Below, piece after piece: positions 8,307 through 17,114 of a stretch of 64,000 bases of DNA. Both the position numbers and the translations under genes were made by a program. The notes below the pieces were generated by a model that saw only the letters and a program-made list of their open reading frames with translations, had not been told where the DNA came from and made no database searches. Positions within the stretch are counted from its first letter, which is position 1. Every line of letters begins with the position of its first letter. Source of the stretch: Mesorhizobium hawassense (GTDB lineage: Bacteria; Pseudomonadota; Alphaproteobacteria; Rhizobiales; Rhizobiaceae); assembly GCF_003289945.1 (NCBI RefSeq), contig NZ_QMBP01000004.1:1-64000 (forward strand), in the 5' to 3' direction.

Positions 8307-8332
8307 GGTAACGTAACAATCAATACGTAACC
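8307..8332. promoter_or_regulatory. Palindromic TetR operator
   Basis: The half-sites GGTAACGTA and TACGTAACC flank an 8-bp centre, giving 9 of 9 symmetric matches outside one A/T position in each arm. The site lies between the divergent TetR and tautomerase genes, 37 bases before the TetR start and 38 before the tautomerase start, which is where a TetR repressor usually sits. Confidence 0.65.
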
Positions 8333-8370
8333 TGACAAGCGAACCATCCGCAGCACGAAGGAGAACCAAC

Positions 8371-8790
8371 ATGCCGATCACCGTGACCGCGCCCGAGGGC
8401 GTGCTGACCGCAACCGGGGAACGCGAAATCCTGCCTCGCCTCAGTGCCGCCCTCATCGAAGCCTCCGGGGCCACCGGGAATTCATTCTTCACCGCAATCG
8501 TCGGCGGAACGGTTCATATCCTGCCGATTGATCGCATCTATGCCGACGGCGCCAACCGACCCGTCGTCATGGTGGAATTGAAGCTGCCGAATATCGGCCT
8601 GCCTACCAACGAGGCACGCGGGGCCTTCATCGCGGCCGCCACCAGGATCGTTGCCCAATATTGCGTGCCGGGCCACCAGCCGGAGAACACCTGGATCAAC
8701 ATCCTCAACGCCCCTGACGGCGGTTGGGGAATCGGTGGCCGGCAATATTCGGGCGAAGCGCTTGTCGCGGCGGCAATGGCCGCAGCGTAA
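8371..8790 (+). CDS. Tautomerase-superfamily enzyme (4-OT-like)
   Basis: The 139-residue protein begins MPITVTAP, leaving the N-terminal proline that acts as base in 4-oxalocrotonate tautomerase-type enzymes once Met is removed. It is twice the length of a single 4-OT subunit, as in fused or cis-CaaD/MSAD-like members. The middle (VVMVELKLPNIGLPTNEARGAFI) and the end (ENTWINILNAPDGGWGIGGRQYSG) fit the beta-alpha-beta halves. GGAG precedes the ATG. The divergent TetR gene and the operator between them imply inducible expression by an unknown, perhaps aromatic or unsaturated, compound. Confidence 0.75.
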   Translation: MPITVTAPEGVLTATGEREILPRLSAALIEASGATGNSFFTAIVGGTVHILPIDRIYADGANRPVVMVELKLPNIGLPTNEARGAFIAAATRIVAQYCVPGHQPENTWINILNAPDGGWGIGGRQYSGEALVAAAMAAA

Positions 8791-8882
8791 CGGCACCGGT
8801 TTGATCACGACATTCTTACCGGCTTTGACTTTCCTTCGTCTGCCGCGCCGTCTTAAACGCGAGGCAGACGAGAGGTTCGATC

Positions 8883-9449
8883 ATGCAGGTAGGACAAGCT
8901 GTCGCCGCGCTGTGGCTGTTCTGGCTGGTTTCCTGGCTCCTTGCCGCATCCTGGGCCGATCCGGCGCAAAAGCGGGCGGATCTCAAGGCGGAGGTGAGAT
9001 ACCGGATACTTTGGGTGGCCGGTACGGCGCTGCTGTTCGTGCCGGCGCATGGCTATGTCGGCCGGATGCGGCTCTGGATGCCGACGCTCGTCGAGGCCTG
9101 GAGCTGCGTTGCCCTGATCGCTATCGGCATTGCCTTCGCCTGGTGGGCGCGGCTGCATCTCGGCCGCCTGTGGTCGGCCAACGTCACCGCCAAGGCTGAT
9201 CACCGCGTCGTCGATACCGGCCCCTACGGCCTCGTCCGCCACCCGATCTATACCGGCCTGCTGCTGTCGATCCTCGCCACCATGGCGGTCAAGGGTACGC
9301 TCTGGGGCGTCGCCGGCGCCGCCCTGCTGCTCGTCGGCGTGGTCGTCAAGGCGAGGCTGGAAGAGAGCTTCCTGCGCAGCGAGCTCGGCCCGGCCTATGA
9401 CGACTACGCCAGGCGCGTGCCGATGCTGGTGCCCTTCGCGCCGGCTTGA
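8883..9449 (+). CDS. Isoprenylcysteine carboxyl methyltransferase-like integral membrane protein
   Basis: The protein has 188 residues and about five membrane helices. The signature VVDTGPYGLVRHPIYTGLLLS near 106-126 is the SAM-binding region of the ICMT/PEMT group, and LEESFLRSELGPAYDDYARRVPMLVP near the C-terminus is the matching conserved end. Bacterial members methylate lipids or small molecules; the substrate is unknown. It lies downstream of the tautomerase in the same direction with a 92-base gap, so it may be separate. The next gene converges on it. Confidence 0.8.
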   Translation: MQVGQAVAALWLFWLVSWLLAASWADPAQKRADLKAEVRYRILWVAGTALLFVPAHGYVGRMRLWMPTLVEAWSCVALIAIGIAFAWWARLHLGRLWSANVTAKADHRVVDTGPYGLVRHPIYTGLLLSILATMAVKGTLWGVAGAALLLVGVVVKARLEESFLRSELGPAYDDYARRVPMLVPFAPA

Positions 9450-9464
9450 AGGATGCGTTGAAAT

Positions 9465-10592
9465 TCAAAGCATGCGCAGCAGCGCGCCGCCGATCGAATA
9501 GCCGGCGCCGAAGGCACAGATCAGGCCGAAATCGCCGGCCTTCATGTCGGCATGGTTCTCCGACAGCGCCACGATTGCGCCGGCGCCCGCCGTGTTGCCG
9601 AGCCGCTCCAGCACCATCGGCGCGCGGTCGTGATCGACGTCGTGGCCGAACGACAATTTCAGGATCATCGCATTCATGCGCGCATTAGCCTGGTGCAGCC
9701 AGAAGCGGCGGATGCCCTGCGGTGTCAGCCCGTGCTCGGCCAGGAACTCGACGATGAACTTTTGGCCGGCGACGGTCACTTCCTTGAACACCTTGTTGCC
9801 GACCTGCTTGATGAGGTTGCCCTCCAGGTTGATCATGTAAGGATCGTCCTGGGCGGTGCGGGTGTGGTAGCCGAGATTGGTGCGAATGTTGTTCGACATC
9901 TGCGTCCAGGTGCGGGTGTCGAGCACCTCGAAACGGCCCGGTCGCTTCTCGCCCTGCGCCAGCCCCTCGACGACCATGGCCACCGAGGCGTCGCCGAAGA
10001 TGAAATGCGTCTGCCGGTCGCGGAAGTTGAGATGGCCGGTGATGATTTCGGGCGTCGACACCAGGATGCGGTTGTGCGCTCCGGCCCTGACCAGGTTGAC
10101 GGCGACATGCAGCGCGGCGGCCGCGGAAGAGCAGCCCAGCCCCATGTCGAAGCCGGCGCCCTTGGTGCCGAGCGCATCCTGCATCTCGATGGCGATGGCC
10201 GGATAGGGCCGCTGATGATGCGAGGCCGAGCAGATCACCAGATCGATGTCCGATCCATCGACCCCGGCATGGGCAAGCGCTTTCCTGGCCGAGGCGATGC
10301 CGAACTCCGCCTCCAGCGACAGCGCGTCGTCCGGCCGCGCCGCAATGCGCGGCGTCATGCGGGCTGGATCGAGAATGCCTTCGCGCTCGATGACATGGCG
10401 GCTCTTCACGCCCGAGGCATGCACGATGAAGTCGCTGTCCGATTTCTGCAGCAGCGCTTCGCCGGTTGCTGCGCGGCGCACATTCTCGGTGTCGACCCAG
10501 CTGTTGAAGCTGGCGACCAGCTCTTCATTGGTGATGACGGGTTCAGGGATTTCGGCGCCGATGCCGCTGATGATGACGCGATGCATGTCCAA
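9465..10592 (-). CDS. FabH-like beta-ketoacyl-ACP synthase III
   Basis: This 375-residue thiolase-fold enzyme has the full KAS III triad: C154 in GLGCSSAAAA, H300 in FWLHQANARM and N333 in LGNTAGAGA. It would condense an acyl-CoA with malonyl-ACP. It is about 50 residues longer than housekeeping FabH (near 320), with an N-terminal extension around residues 25-60, and is not among fatty acid genes. It probably serves a special role such as feeding medium-chain acyl groups into synthesis or making a secondary product. ATG 10592 is used; the in-frame Met at residue 3 is an alternative. A palindromic repeat lies just upstream. Confidence 0.85.
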   Translation of the reverse strand: MDMHRVIISGIGAEIPEPVITNEELVASFNSWVDTENVRRAATGEALLQKSDSDFIVHASGVKSRHVIEREGILDPARMTPRIAARPDDALSLEAEFGIASARKALAHAGVDGSDIDLVICSASHHQRPYPAIAIEMQDALGTKGAGFDMGLGCSSAAAALHVAVNLVRAGAHNRILVSTPEIITGHLNFRDRQTHFIFGDASVAMVVEGLAQGEKRPGRFEVLDTRTWTQMSNNIRTNLGYHTRTAQDDPYMINLEGNLIKQVGNKVFKEVTVAGQKFIVEFLAEHGLTPQGIRRFWLHQANARMNAMILKLSFGHDVDHDRAPMVLERLGNTAGAGAIVALSENHADMKAGDFGLICAFGAGYSIGGALLRML

Positions 10593-10598
10593 TCCGTC

Positions 10599-10695
10599 TA
10601 GAGCAATTCCAGGAAAGGTGGGAACCGGCTTTCCGTCCGGAATTGCGTTGAAGCAAATAGATAGAGCGTTTCAGCGTTTTCCTGAAACGCTCTAG
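10599..10695. repeat. Palindromic intergenic repeat (TAGAGC family), copy A
   Basis: The element runs from TAGAGCAATTCC to GAAACGCTCTAG and contains two hairpins. One is GCAATTCC (10603-10610) with GGAATTGC (10639-10646). The other is a perfect 12-bp pair, TAGAGCGTTTCA (10662-10673) with its complement (10683-10694). It is bounded by TA at both ends and has a relative at 41471-41575. It resembles rhizobial intergenic mosaic elements. It lies six bases upstream of the KAS III start codon, so it forms that gene's leader. Confidence 0.8.
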
Positions 10696-10827
10696 GCCCG
10701 GCCGTAACGGGCTCTGATGTGGGCGCGGAAATGGCCCGGCGCAACCCTTGTCGCATTTGGCCGGTTTATGCCAGCTTAAATCGGCAACCCTTGCTGGCAT
10801 CGCGGCGAAACGCTTTGTCGGAATAGC

Positions 10828-11595
10828 TCAGGCTCGCTTGGCGACGATGAAGATGCGCGGGAAGCGTAAGAGCACCTTGCCGTTCGCCGTCCTCGGATAG
10901 GCCTTGGCGATCCTGGCCGTGTAGCTGTCGAGAAACAGCTTCTTCTCATCCGCGTCGAGCGGATCGAGAAAGGGCTTCAGGCCCGTCGCCTTGACCCACT
11001 CGACGATCGCCTCGGCATCGGCCAGCGGATGGTTGTAGGCCGTGTGCCAGATGTCGAGCCGGTCGGCGAGCGGCGACAACAGATCGTAATAGAAGGACAC
11101 CGGCGGCAGCGGCCCGCGCGCGGCGCCCTCGAGCTTGGCCGCGAATGGCACTTCCGCCGCGGTCTCGCGCATCAGCTGGTGCGAAGGCTCGCCAAGATTG
11201 TCGGGCATCTGCACGGCCAAGGCGCCGCCCGGCGCCAGCAGCCCCATCAATCGCTGAAACACCGCCGGATGCTCCGGCAGCCACTGGAAGACGGCGTTGG
11301 CGAAGATGACGTCGACCGGATGCTCGGGCTGCCATTTGGCGGCGTCCGCCAGCTCGAAATTGACGTTTGGCAGCCGCGCCCTCGCCTTCTCGATCATGTC
11401 GGGCGAAGTGTCGAAACCGCTGACCTGGGCATCCGGCCAGCGCTCGACCAGAAGCTCCGTCGAGTTGCCCGGACCGCAGCCGATATCGACGACGCGGCGC
11501 GGAAAACCGACTGGAACTTGCGCCACGAGATCACGCGCGGGCCGCGTGCGCTCGTCCTCGAACTTCAGATACTGGGCGGCGGACCAGTCGGCCAT
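10828..11595 (-). CDS. tam: Trans-aconitate 2-methyltransferase
   Basis: Tam uses SAM to methylate trans-aconitate, an inhibitor of aconitase that forms spontaneously from cis-aconitate. The 255-residue length matches the E. coli enzyme. The opening [20 protein letters not shown] is highly typical of Tam. The SAM motif is [15 protein letters not shown], followed by [15 protein letters not shown] and [12 protein letters not shown]. It is soluble and cytoplasmic. It is a single gene 41 bases downstream of ettA on the same strand and may share its transcript. Confidence 0.92.
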   Translation of the reverse strand: MADWSAAQYLKFEDERTRPARDLVAQVPVGFPRRVVDIGCGPGNSTELLVERWPDAQVSGFDTSPDMIEKARARLPNVNFELADAAKWQPEHPVDVIFANAVFQWLPEHPAVFQRLMGLLAPGGALAVQMPDNLGEPSHQLMRETAAEVPFAAKLEGAARGPLPPVSFYYDLLSPLADRLDIWHTAYNHPLADAEAIVEWVKATGLKPFLDPLDADEKKLFLDSYTARIAKAYPRTANGKVLLRFPRIFIVAKRA

Positions 11596-11636
11596 TTGAG
11601 AACCTCGCTCCTGTTCGCCGCCCTTTTGGACTGATG

Positions 11637-13286
11637 TTACCGCGTCAGCCGCTTGTGCGTCATGCGGTGCGGGGCTGCCGCTTCGGCGCCGAGGCGGCGC
11701 AGCTTGTCCTTCTCATATTCCTCGAAATTGCCTTCGAACCATTCGACATGCGCGTCGCCCTCGAAGGCGAGCATATGGGTGGCCATGCGGTCCAGGAACA
11801 TGCGGTCGTGGCTGATGATGACGGCGCAGCCGGCATAGGCTTCGAGCGCGTCTTCCAGCGCGGCCAGCGTTTCGGTGTCGAGGTCGTTGGTCGGTTCGTC
11901 CAGCAGCAGCACATTGCCGCCGTTCTTCAGCATCTTGGCCAGATGCACGCGGTTGCGCTGGCCGCCGGACAGGTTGCCGACCTTCTGCTGCTGGTCGCCG
12001 CCGCGGAAGTTGAAGGACGAGCAATAGGCGCGGCTGTTGACTTCGTGCTTGCCGAGCTTGATGACCTCGGCGCCGCCGGAGATCTCTTCCCACACCGTCT
12101 TGTTCGGATCGAGCGCGTCGCGGCTCTGGTCGACATAGCCGAGCTTGACCGTCTCGCCGATGCGGATCGAACCGGCATCCGGCTTTTCCGCGCCAGTGAA
12201 GGTCTTGAACAGCGTCGTCTTGCCGGCGCCGTTCGGGCCGATGACGCCGACGATGCCGCCCGGCGGCAGCCTGAAGGACAGGTTCTCGATCAGGAGCTCG
12301 TCGCCGAAGCCCTTGTTGAGGCCCTCGACCTCGATGACGACATTGCCGAGGCGCTCGCTCGACGGGATGACGATCTGCGTGTCGGTCGGCTTGCGGTTCT
12401 GCGACTGCTCGACCAGTTCCTCATAGGCCTTGATGCGCGCCTTGGACTTGGTCTGGCGCGCCTTCGGCGAGGACTGGATCCATTCGCGCTCGCGCCAGAT
12501 CGACTTCTGGCGCGCGTCGTCCTCGCGGCCTTCCTGGATCAGGCGCTTGGCCTTGGCGTCGAGATACTTCGTGTAGTTGCCCTCGTAGGGGATGCCGCGG
12601 CCGCGGTCGAGCTCGAGGATCCAGCCGGTGACGTTGTCGAGGAAGTAGCGGTCGTGGGTGATGATCAGCACCGAGCCCGGATAGTCGCGCAGGTGCTTTT
12701 CCAGCCACTGCGTGGTCTCGGCGTCGAGATGGTTGGTCGGTTCGTCGAGCAGCAGAAGGTCGGGCTGTTCGAGCAGGAGGCGGCACAGTGCCACGCGGCG
12801 GCGCTCGCCGCCTGACAGGTTCGTCACCTCGGAATCGGCCGGTGGGCACTGCAGCGCGTCCATCGCCATCTCGACCTGCTGTTCGAGGTCCCACAGGTTG
12901 AGGCGGTCCATCTCGTCCTGGAGCTTGGCGGACTCGTCCGCCGTCTCGTCGGAATAGTTCATCATCAGCTCGTTGTAGCGCTCGATGATGGCGGTCTTCC
13001 TGGCGACGCCGTCCATGACGTTTTCGCGCACGGTCTTGGAGTTGTCGAGCTGCGGCTCCTGCGCCAGGTAGCCGACGGTCGCGCCCTCGGCCAGCCACGC
13101 CTCGCCCTGGAACTCCTTGTCGAGCCCGGCCATGATGCGCAGGATCGTCGACTTGCCCGAGCCATTGGGGCCGAGAATGCCGATCTTGGCGTCCGGATAG
13201 AAGGACAGGTGAACGTTATCGAGCACCTTCTTGGTGCCATAGGCCTTCGACAGGCCGGACATGTGATAGATGAACTGGCGAGCCAC
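11637..13286 (-). CDS. ettA: EttA, ABC-F translational throttle ATPase
   Basis: EttA binds the ribosomal E site and gates entry into elongation according to the ADP/ATP ratio. The 549-residue protein has two ABC domains without membrane parts: Walker [10 protein letters not shown] near 39-47 with [11 protein letters not shown] and [14 protein letters not shown], then an arm/linker rich in charged residues ([21 protein letters not shown]), a second Walker [10 protein letters not shown] and [15 protein letters not shown]. The length and the start [17 protein letters not shown] fit EttA rather than Uup or YbiT. The stop lies 41 bases before tam. Confidence 0.95.
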   Translation of the reverse strand: MARQFIYHMSGLSKAYGTKKVLDNVHLSFYPDAKIGILGPNGSGKSTILRIMAGLDKEFQGEAWLAEGATVGYLAQEPQLDNSKTVRENVMDGVARKTAIIERYNELMMNYSDETADESAKLQDEMDRLNLWDLEQQVEMAMDALQCPPADSEVTNLSGGERRRVALCRLLLEQPDLLLLDEPTNHLDAETTQWLEKHLRDYPGSVLIITHDRYFLDNVTGWILELDRGRGIPYEGNYTKYLDAKAKRLIQEGREDDARQKSIWREREWIQSSPKARQTKSKARIKAYEELVEQSQNRKPTDTQIVIPSSERLGNVVIEVEGLNKGFGDELLIENLSFRLPPGGIVGVIGPNGAGKTTLFKTFTGAEKPDAGSIRIGETVKLGYVDQSRDALDPNKTVWEEISGGAEVIKLGKHEVNSRAYCSSFNFRGGDQQQKVGNLSGGQRNRVHLAKMLKNGGNVLLLDEPTNDLDTETLAALEDALEAYAGCAVIISHDRMFLDRMATHMLAFEGDAHVEWFEGNFEEYEKDKLRRLGAEAAAPHRMTHKRLTR

Positions 13287-13549
13287 GCGCGCTTTCCCTG
13301 GAAACTAGTGTCAAGGTGGATGGGGGTTGCGCGCTATGTAGGCGATGAAGCGCCGAACGGCAATCGCTTTCGGCGCCGCAGCCGTCAAACGCTTCGCATT
13401 CGCCGGTTTTGCGCCCTGACTCCGTCCACGGCTTTTCGCCGCGGCCGGCGATGGCATGAAATCAGTGGTTAACCATTCGTCTGCAAAACGCTAAATAGGT
13501 TGGGAAATCGTGGCCATGCCGCGGTTTCGGGAAAGATCGGATCGACGAC

Positions 13550-14827
13550 GTGCTGAACGGTGTCCTGCTCCTTGCCGAAGCGGTTCTTTATTTCGGCGCC
13601 ATGGTCACGCTTTTCCGCTTCCGGCGCCGCATCGGCCTTGGCGTGTTCATCTGCGCGCTCGGCGTCATGCACTTCCTCGAAACCTATCTGGCCAGCGTCT
13701 TCTATGTCGCGCTGCCGTTCGGGCTGGTGTCGCCGGGCTCCGCCGTGCTGTTCTCCGGCAAGCTCGTCATGCTGCTGCTGCTTTATATGAAGGAGGACGC
13801 GGCGACCGTCCGCCAGCCGATCTACGGCCTGCTGCTCGGCAACGCCCTGATGATCGGCCTGGTGCTGATCCTGCGCCTGCATGCGATAGCGCCGCTCCCG
13901 GATGGCCGTGTTCCCGATATTGCTTTCATCGACGAGATGGGCTGGCTGATGGTCTGGGGCACTTCGCTGCTCTTCATCGACGCCATCCTGATCATCCTGC
14001 TCTACGAGAAGCTCGGCGCTTATCTGCGCTCGAGGCCATTTGTCCGTATCCTCGCATCGGTCGCCTGCGTTCTCACCTTCGATCAGGCCGGTTTCTTCAC
14101 CGCCTTGCATTTCGTCGCCGGCGCGCCGATCGAGGTCTTCTTCGGCGGCTGGTTCGCCAAGATGGGCGCGGCGCTCGCCTACAGCGGCATGCTCGTCGCC
14201 TATCTTAGATGGGTCGAGGACAACGATATCGCCGTGCCGCGCGGCCTCTCCGATATTTTCGATACCCTCACCTATCGCGAGCGCTATGAGGCACTGATCA
14301 AATATGTCGGCCGCGACGGCCTCACCGGACTCTTGCACCGCGGCAGCTTCGATGCCGACGGCGAGTCCGCCGTCTCCGCCGCCATCAGGATCGGCAAGCC
14401 GCTCAGCCTGCTCATCGTCGACGTCGACCATTTCAAGTCGATCAATGACCGCTTCGGCCACGCCGAGGGCGACAAGGTGCTGAAATCGGTGGCCGCTCTG
14501 CTGGCCGAGACGGTTGGCGGCAACGACCAGGTATTCCGCATCGGTGGCGAGGAATTCGCCGTTCTGACGCAACAGTCGCATGCGCCGGCCAGGCTTCTCG
14601 GCGAGACCATCAGGAACGCGACCAAGACCTCGGCGCATACCAGCCGCTTCAACATCACGGTGAGCGCCGGCGTCTCCACCGTCAGCGAGACGACGCAGTC
14701 TCTGGCCGACATCTTCGCGCTAGCCGACCAGCGCCTCTACAAGGCCAAATTGAGCGGCCGCGACCGCGTGGTCGGCGAACCCGGCAGCGAGGCGATCATC
14801 CTGCAGGCGGCCCCGAGAACCGCCTGA
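13550..14827 (+). CDS. Membrane-anchored GGDEF diguanylate cyclase
   Basis: The 425-residue protein has about seven membrane helices in its first 215 residues and a C-terminal GGDEF domain (about 255-410). The active site reads RIGGEEFAVL, with DVDHFKSINDRFGHAEGD for metal and nucleotide binding, so it should make cyclic di-GMP. No RxxD inhibitory site precedes the GGEEF motif (the residues there are NDQVF), so product feedback may be absent. The membrane part matches no sensor domain I recognise. The start is a GTG; no in-frame upstream ATG exists. A TTAACCAT motif at 13469-13476, like a CtrA half-site, lies upstream, which is only suggestive. Confidence 0.87.
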   Translation: MLNGVLLLAEAVLYFGAMVTLFRFRRRIGLGVFICALGVMHFLETYLASVFYVALPFGLVSPGSAVLFSGKLVMLLLLYMKEDAATVRQPIYGLLLGNALMIGLVLILRLHAIAPLPDGRVPDIAFIDEMGWLMVWGTSLLFIDAILIILLYEKLGAYLRSRPFVRILASVACVLTFDQAGFFTALHFVAGAPIEVFFGGWFAKMGAALAYSGMLVAYLRWVEDNDIAVPRGLSDIFDTLTYRERYEALIKYVGRDGLTGLLHRGSFDADGESAVSAAIRIGKPLSLLIVDVDHFKSINDRFGHAEGDKVLKSVAALLAETVGGNDQVFRIGGEEFAVLTQQSHAPARLLGETIRNATKTSAHTSRFNITVSAGVSTVSETTQSLADIFALADQRLYKAKLSGRDRVVGEPGSEAIILQAAPRTA

Positions 14828-14845
14828 CCAAATAACAACTGCCGC

Positions 14846-15850
14846 CTACTGGAACCCGATCGCGTCGACCGTGCCCTTCGGGCAACCGGCCTTGCCCGTC
14901 GGCGCCGACGCCATCAACAGATCGGCGAGCTTGCTGTCGGGCCCGATCGGCCCGGACAGGCCAAGCGTCAATTCGCCGATCAGACGCCTGCCGCTCGACG
15001 GATCGATCAGGCACGAGACGCGCACGCGGTCGCCGGCGCCGGCGCCGAAGGCCGCGTTGAAGGCGCCGCGGATCTGATCCGAGGTCAGCTGCTTGCCGAT
15101 GTTTTTCGTGAAGAGGTCGCGCACCGCCGAGGCGTTCACCGCCCGCATCAGGTTGAGCGCGTCGGAGAAATACTCCTGCTGGCTCTTGCCGTAGCAGGTG
15201 CCGTGCTTGATCCATTCGTGCCGCTCCAGCTTGGAGGCCGTGCCCGGCATCACCTGGTCGAGCTCGGTGCGCGTGTTGGTGTCGAGGTCGACAGGCGGCA
15301 GGTCTCCCCAATGCGCCGGATTGTCGTTGGCCTTGTCGCTTGCCGACACCTGGCAATAGAAATTGCCGTTCGGCTGCGGCCACAGCCCGTGCAGCGTGAA
15401 GTGCGAAGCATCGAACTCGCTGGGGCTCTGGGCCTTGCATTCGGGCTTGCTTGCCTTGGTCTCGCAGAAAGACGGCTGCCAGCTCAGCGCAAAGACATAT
15501 TCGGGTTTTCCGGAAGCCGACGGCTTGGTCTGGCCGGACGGCGCCGGCGTGGTCGCCGCATTGCCGCCGGTAACATGGCCGCAGCTGATCTTCACCCAGC
15601 GCCGCTCGGGATCAGCGCCTGGCACCTGGATGAGATAATGGGTGGGCTCGTCCTTGTTGCCGGCAAGAACCTCGTAGCTCTTGCCTGCCTCGGTCGAGAT
15701 GTTGCCGGGGTTCTTGCCGTTCTTGATGGCCTGCGTCGCCGGACAGGCGCTGTCGGCCACGAACGTGCCGCTCAGCTTTACGTCGGCCTGCGCCGCGCCG
15801 GCGGCGGCCAGAACCAGCACCATCGATCCCCACAATGCCCAAACCCGCAT
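14846..15850 (-). CDS. Secreted ribonuclease T2 with an extra N-terminal domain
   Basis: RNase T2 enzymes cut single-stranded RNA through a 2',3'-cyclic intermediate. Both catalytic boxes are present: FTLHGLWPQ (CAS1) and HEWIKHGTC (CAS2). The ATG at 15850 gives a signal peptide (MRVWALWGSMVLVLAAAGAA) and is preceded by GGGAGAG; a longer frame start at 15892 has no comparable site. Residues about 24-100 form an additional cysteine-containing domain before the nuclease, joined by a Pro/Ser/Thr-rich linker near 101-118. The mature protein should be periplasmic or secreted. The 334-residue length is longer than E. coli RNase I because of that domain. Confidence 0.88.
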   Translation of the reverse strand: MRVWALWGSMVLVLAAAGAAQADVKLSGTFVADSACPATQAIKNGKNPGNISTEAGKSYEVLAGNKDEPTHYLIQVPGADPERRWVKISCGHVTGGNAATTPAPSGQTKPSASGKPEYVFALSWQPSFCETKASKPECKAQSPSEFDASHFTLHGLWPQPNGNFYCQVSASDKANDNPAHWGDLPPVDLDTNTRTELDQVMPGTASKLERHEWIKHGTCYGKSQQEYFSDALNLMRAVNASAVRDLFTKNIGKQLTSDQIRGAFNAAFGAGAGDRVRVSCLIDPSSGRRLIGELTLGLSGPIGPDSKLADLLMASAPTGKAGCPKGTVDAIGFQ

Positions 15851-16101
15851 TCCGCTCTCCCGGCGATCATTGATCCGTATTGGATTCGTCACACTAGAAC
15901 AGGCGACGTGTCAGAATTGCGATCTTTTTCACGACGCGAAGAAAACAATCCCCAAATCTCACCGCTGCCAATCCGCGAAATCGCACGCTCCCCTCGCGGT
16001 CTCCGCGAGACGACGGGATTTCCAGCCTAGCATATCGTCAAACGCCTCATCCACTTGACGCCGGCAAAAGCCTCGCCCAACAGTCGCCGAGGGAGCGAGA
16101 T

Positions 16102-17034
16102 ATGCCATTCGACAAGCAGACCAGGCTGGCCTCTCCGACAGGGGCCGAGCTCAACCTCTATGTGAAAGAAGCCTCAGGAAAACCGCGCGCCGTGGTCCAG
16201 ATCAACCACGGACTGGCCGAGCACGCGGCGCGCTATGCGCGCTTCGCCGATTTCCTGAGCGGGCACGGTTTCCATGTCTACGCCCATGACCATCGCGGCC
16301 ATGGCACGACCAAGGCGCCAGAAGCGCCGCTCGGCAAGTTCGCGGATGTTGACGGCGTCGCCAAGGTGGTCGCCGATGTCGACGCCGTGCACGACCTGAT
16401 CGCAAGAGAGCATCCGGGACTGCCGGTGATCGCTTTTGGACATTCGCTCGGCGCTTCGATCGCGCTGAACTTCGTGCTGCGCCACTCGCAACGCGTCCAT
16501 GCCGCCGCGATCTGGAACGGCAATTTCTCGCAAGGGCTGCTCGGCCAGCTGGCGCTGCTGATCCTGGGATGGGAGCGGATGCGGCTGGGCTCCGATGTGC
16601 CGTCGCGCCTTCTGCCCAAGCTCACTTTCCAGGCCTGGGGCAAGGCGGTGCCCAACCACCGGACGTTGTTCGACTGGTTGTCGCGCGATCCGGTCGAGGT
16701 CGACAAATATGTCGCCGACCCGCTCTGCGGTTGGGACGCCTCGGTGTCGATGTGGCGCGACGTGGTCAACATGGCGCAGCACGCCGGCAAGGATTCCAGC
16801 TTCGCCGATGTGCGCCGCGATCTCCACTTCAACCTGATCGGTGGCGAGAAGGACCCGGCCTCGGACTACGGCAAGGCGGTCCACCATCTCGCCAAGCGTA
16901 TGCGGGCGATGAGTTTTTCGAATCTGGTTTCAAAGGTTTACGCCGAGACCCGCCATGAAAGCCTGAACGAGATCAACCGCGACGCCGTCATGAACGATTT
17001 TGCCGCGTGGGCGGACAGCGTGCTGAAGTCGTGA
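16102..17034 (+). CDS. Alpha/beta hydrolase of the monoacylglycerol lipase / PldB type
   Basis: The 310-residue protein opens with a typical S33-hydrolase pattern: VVQINHGLAEHAARYARFAD, then HVYAHDHRGHG and the nucleophile elbow GHSLGAS (S115). The acid is likely in NLIGGEKDPASDYG, and the His lies in ETRHESLNE. Such enzymes cleave lysophospholipids or monoacylglycerols. There is no signal peptide, so it should act in the cytoplasm. It is divergent from the RNase T2 gene and has GGGAGCGAG ahead of the ATG. The substrate is inferred from family only. Confidence 0.85.
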   Translation: MPFDKQTRLASPTGAELNLYVKEASGKPRAVVQINHGLAEHAARYARFADFLSGHGFHVYAHDHRGHGTTKAPEAPLGKFADVDGVAKVVADVDAVHDLIAREHPGLPVIAFGHSLGASIALNFVLRHSQRVHAAAIWNGNFSQGLLGQLALLILGWERMRLGSDVPSRLLPKLTFQAWGKAVPNHRTLFDWLSRDPVEVDKYVADPLCGWDASVSMWRDVVNMAQHAGKDSSFADVRRDLHFNLIGGEKDPASDYGKAVHHLAKRMRAMSFSNLVSKVYAETRHESLNEINRDAVMNDFAAWADSVLKS

Positions 17035-17114
17035 CCGGCTTGGCCTACAGCATGGGTCGTGACACGGCGGGTGCGTGTTGCTAGAGGCAGCGTTTCGTTA
17101 GAACACGGTGATCC

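Noticed and set aside
11634..12815. Long open frame opposite ettA
   Set aside because: It mirrors ettA codon by codon, has no family pattern and no ribosome site; typical antisense shadow of a high-GC gene.
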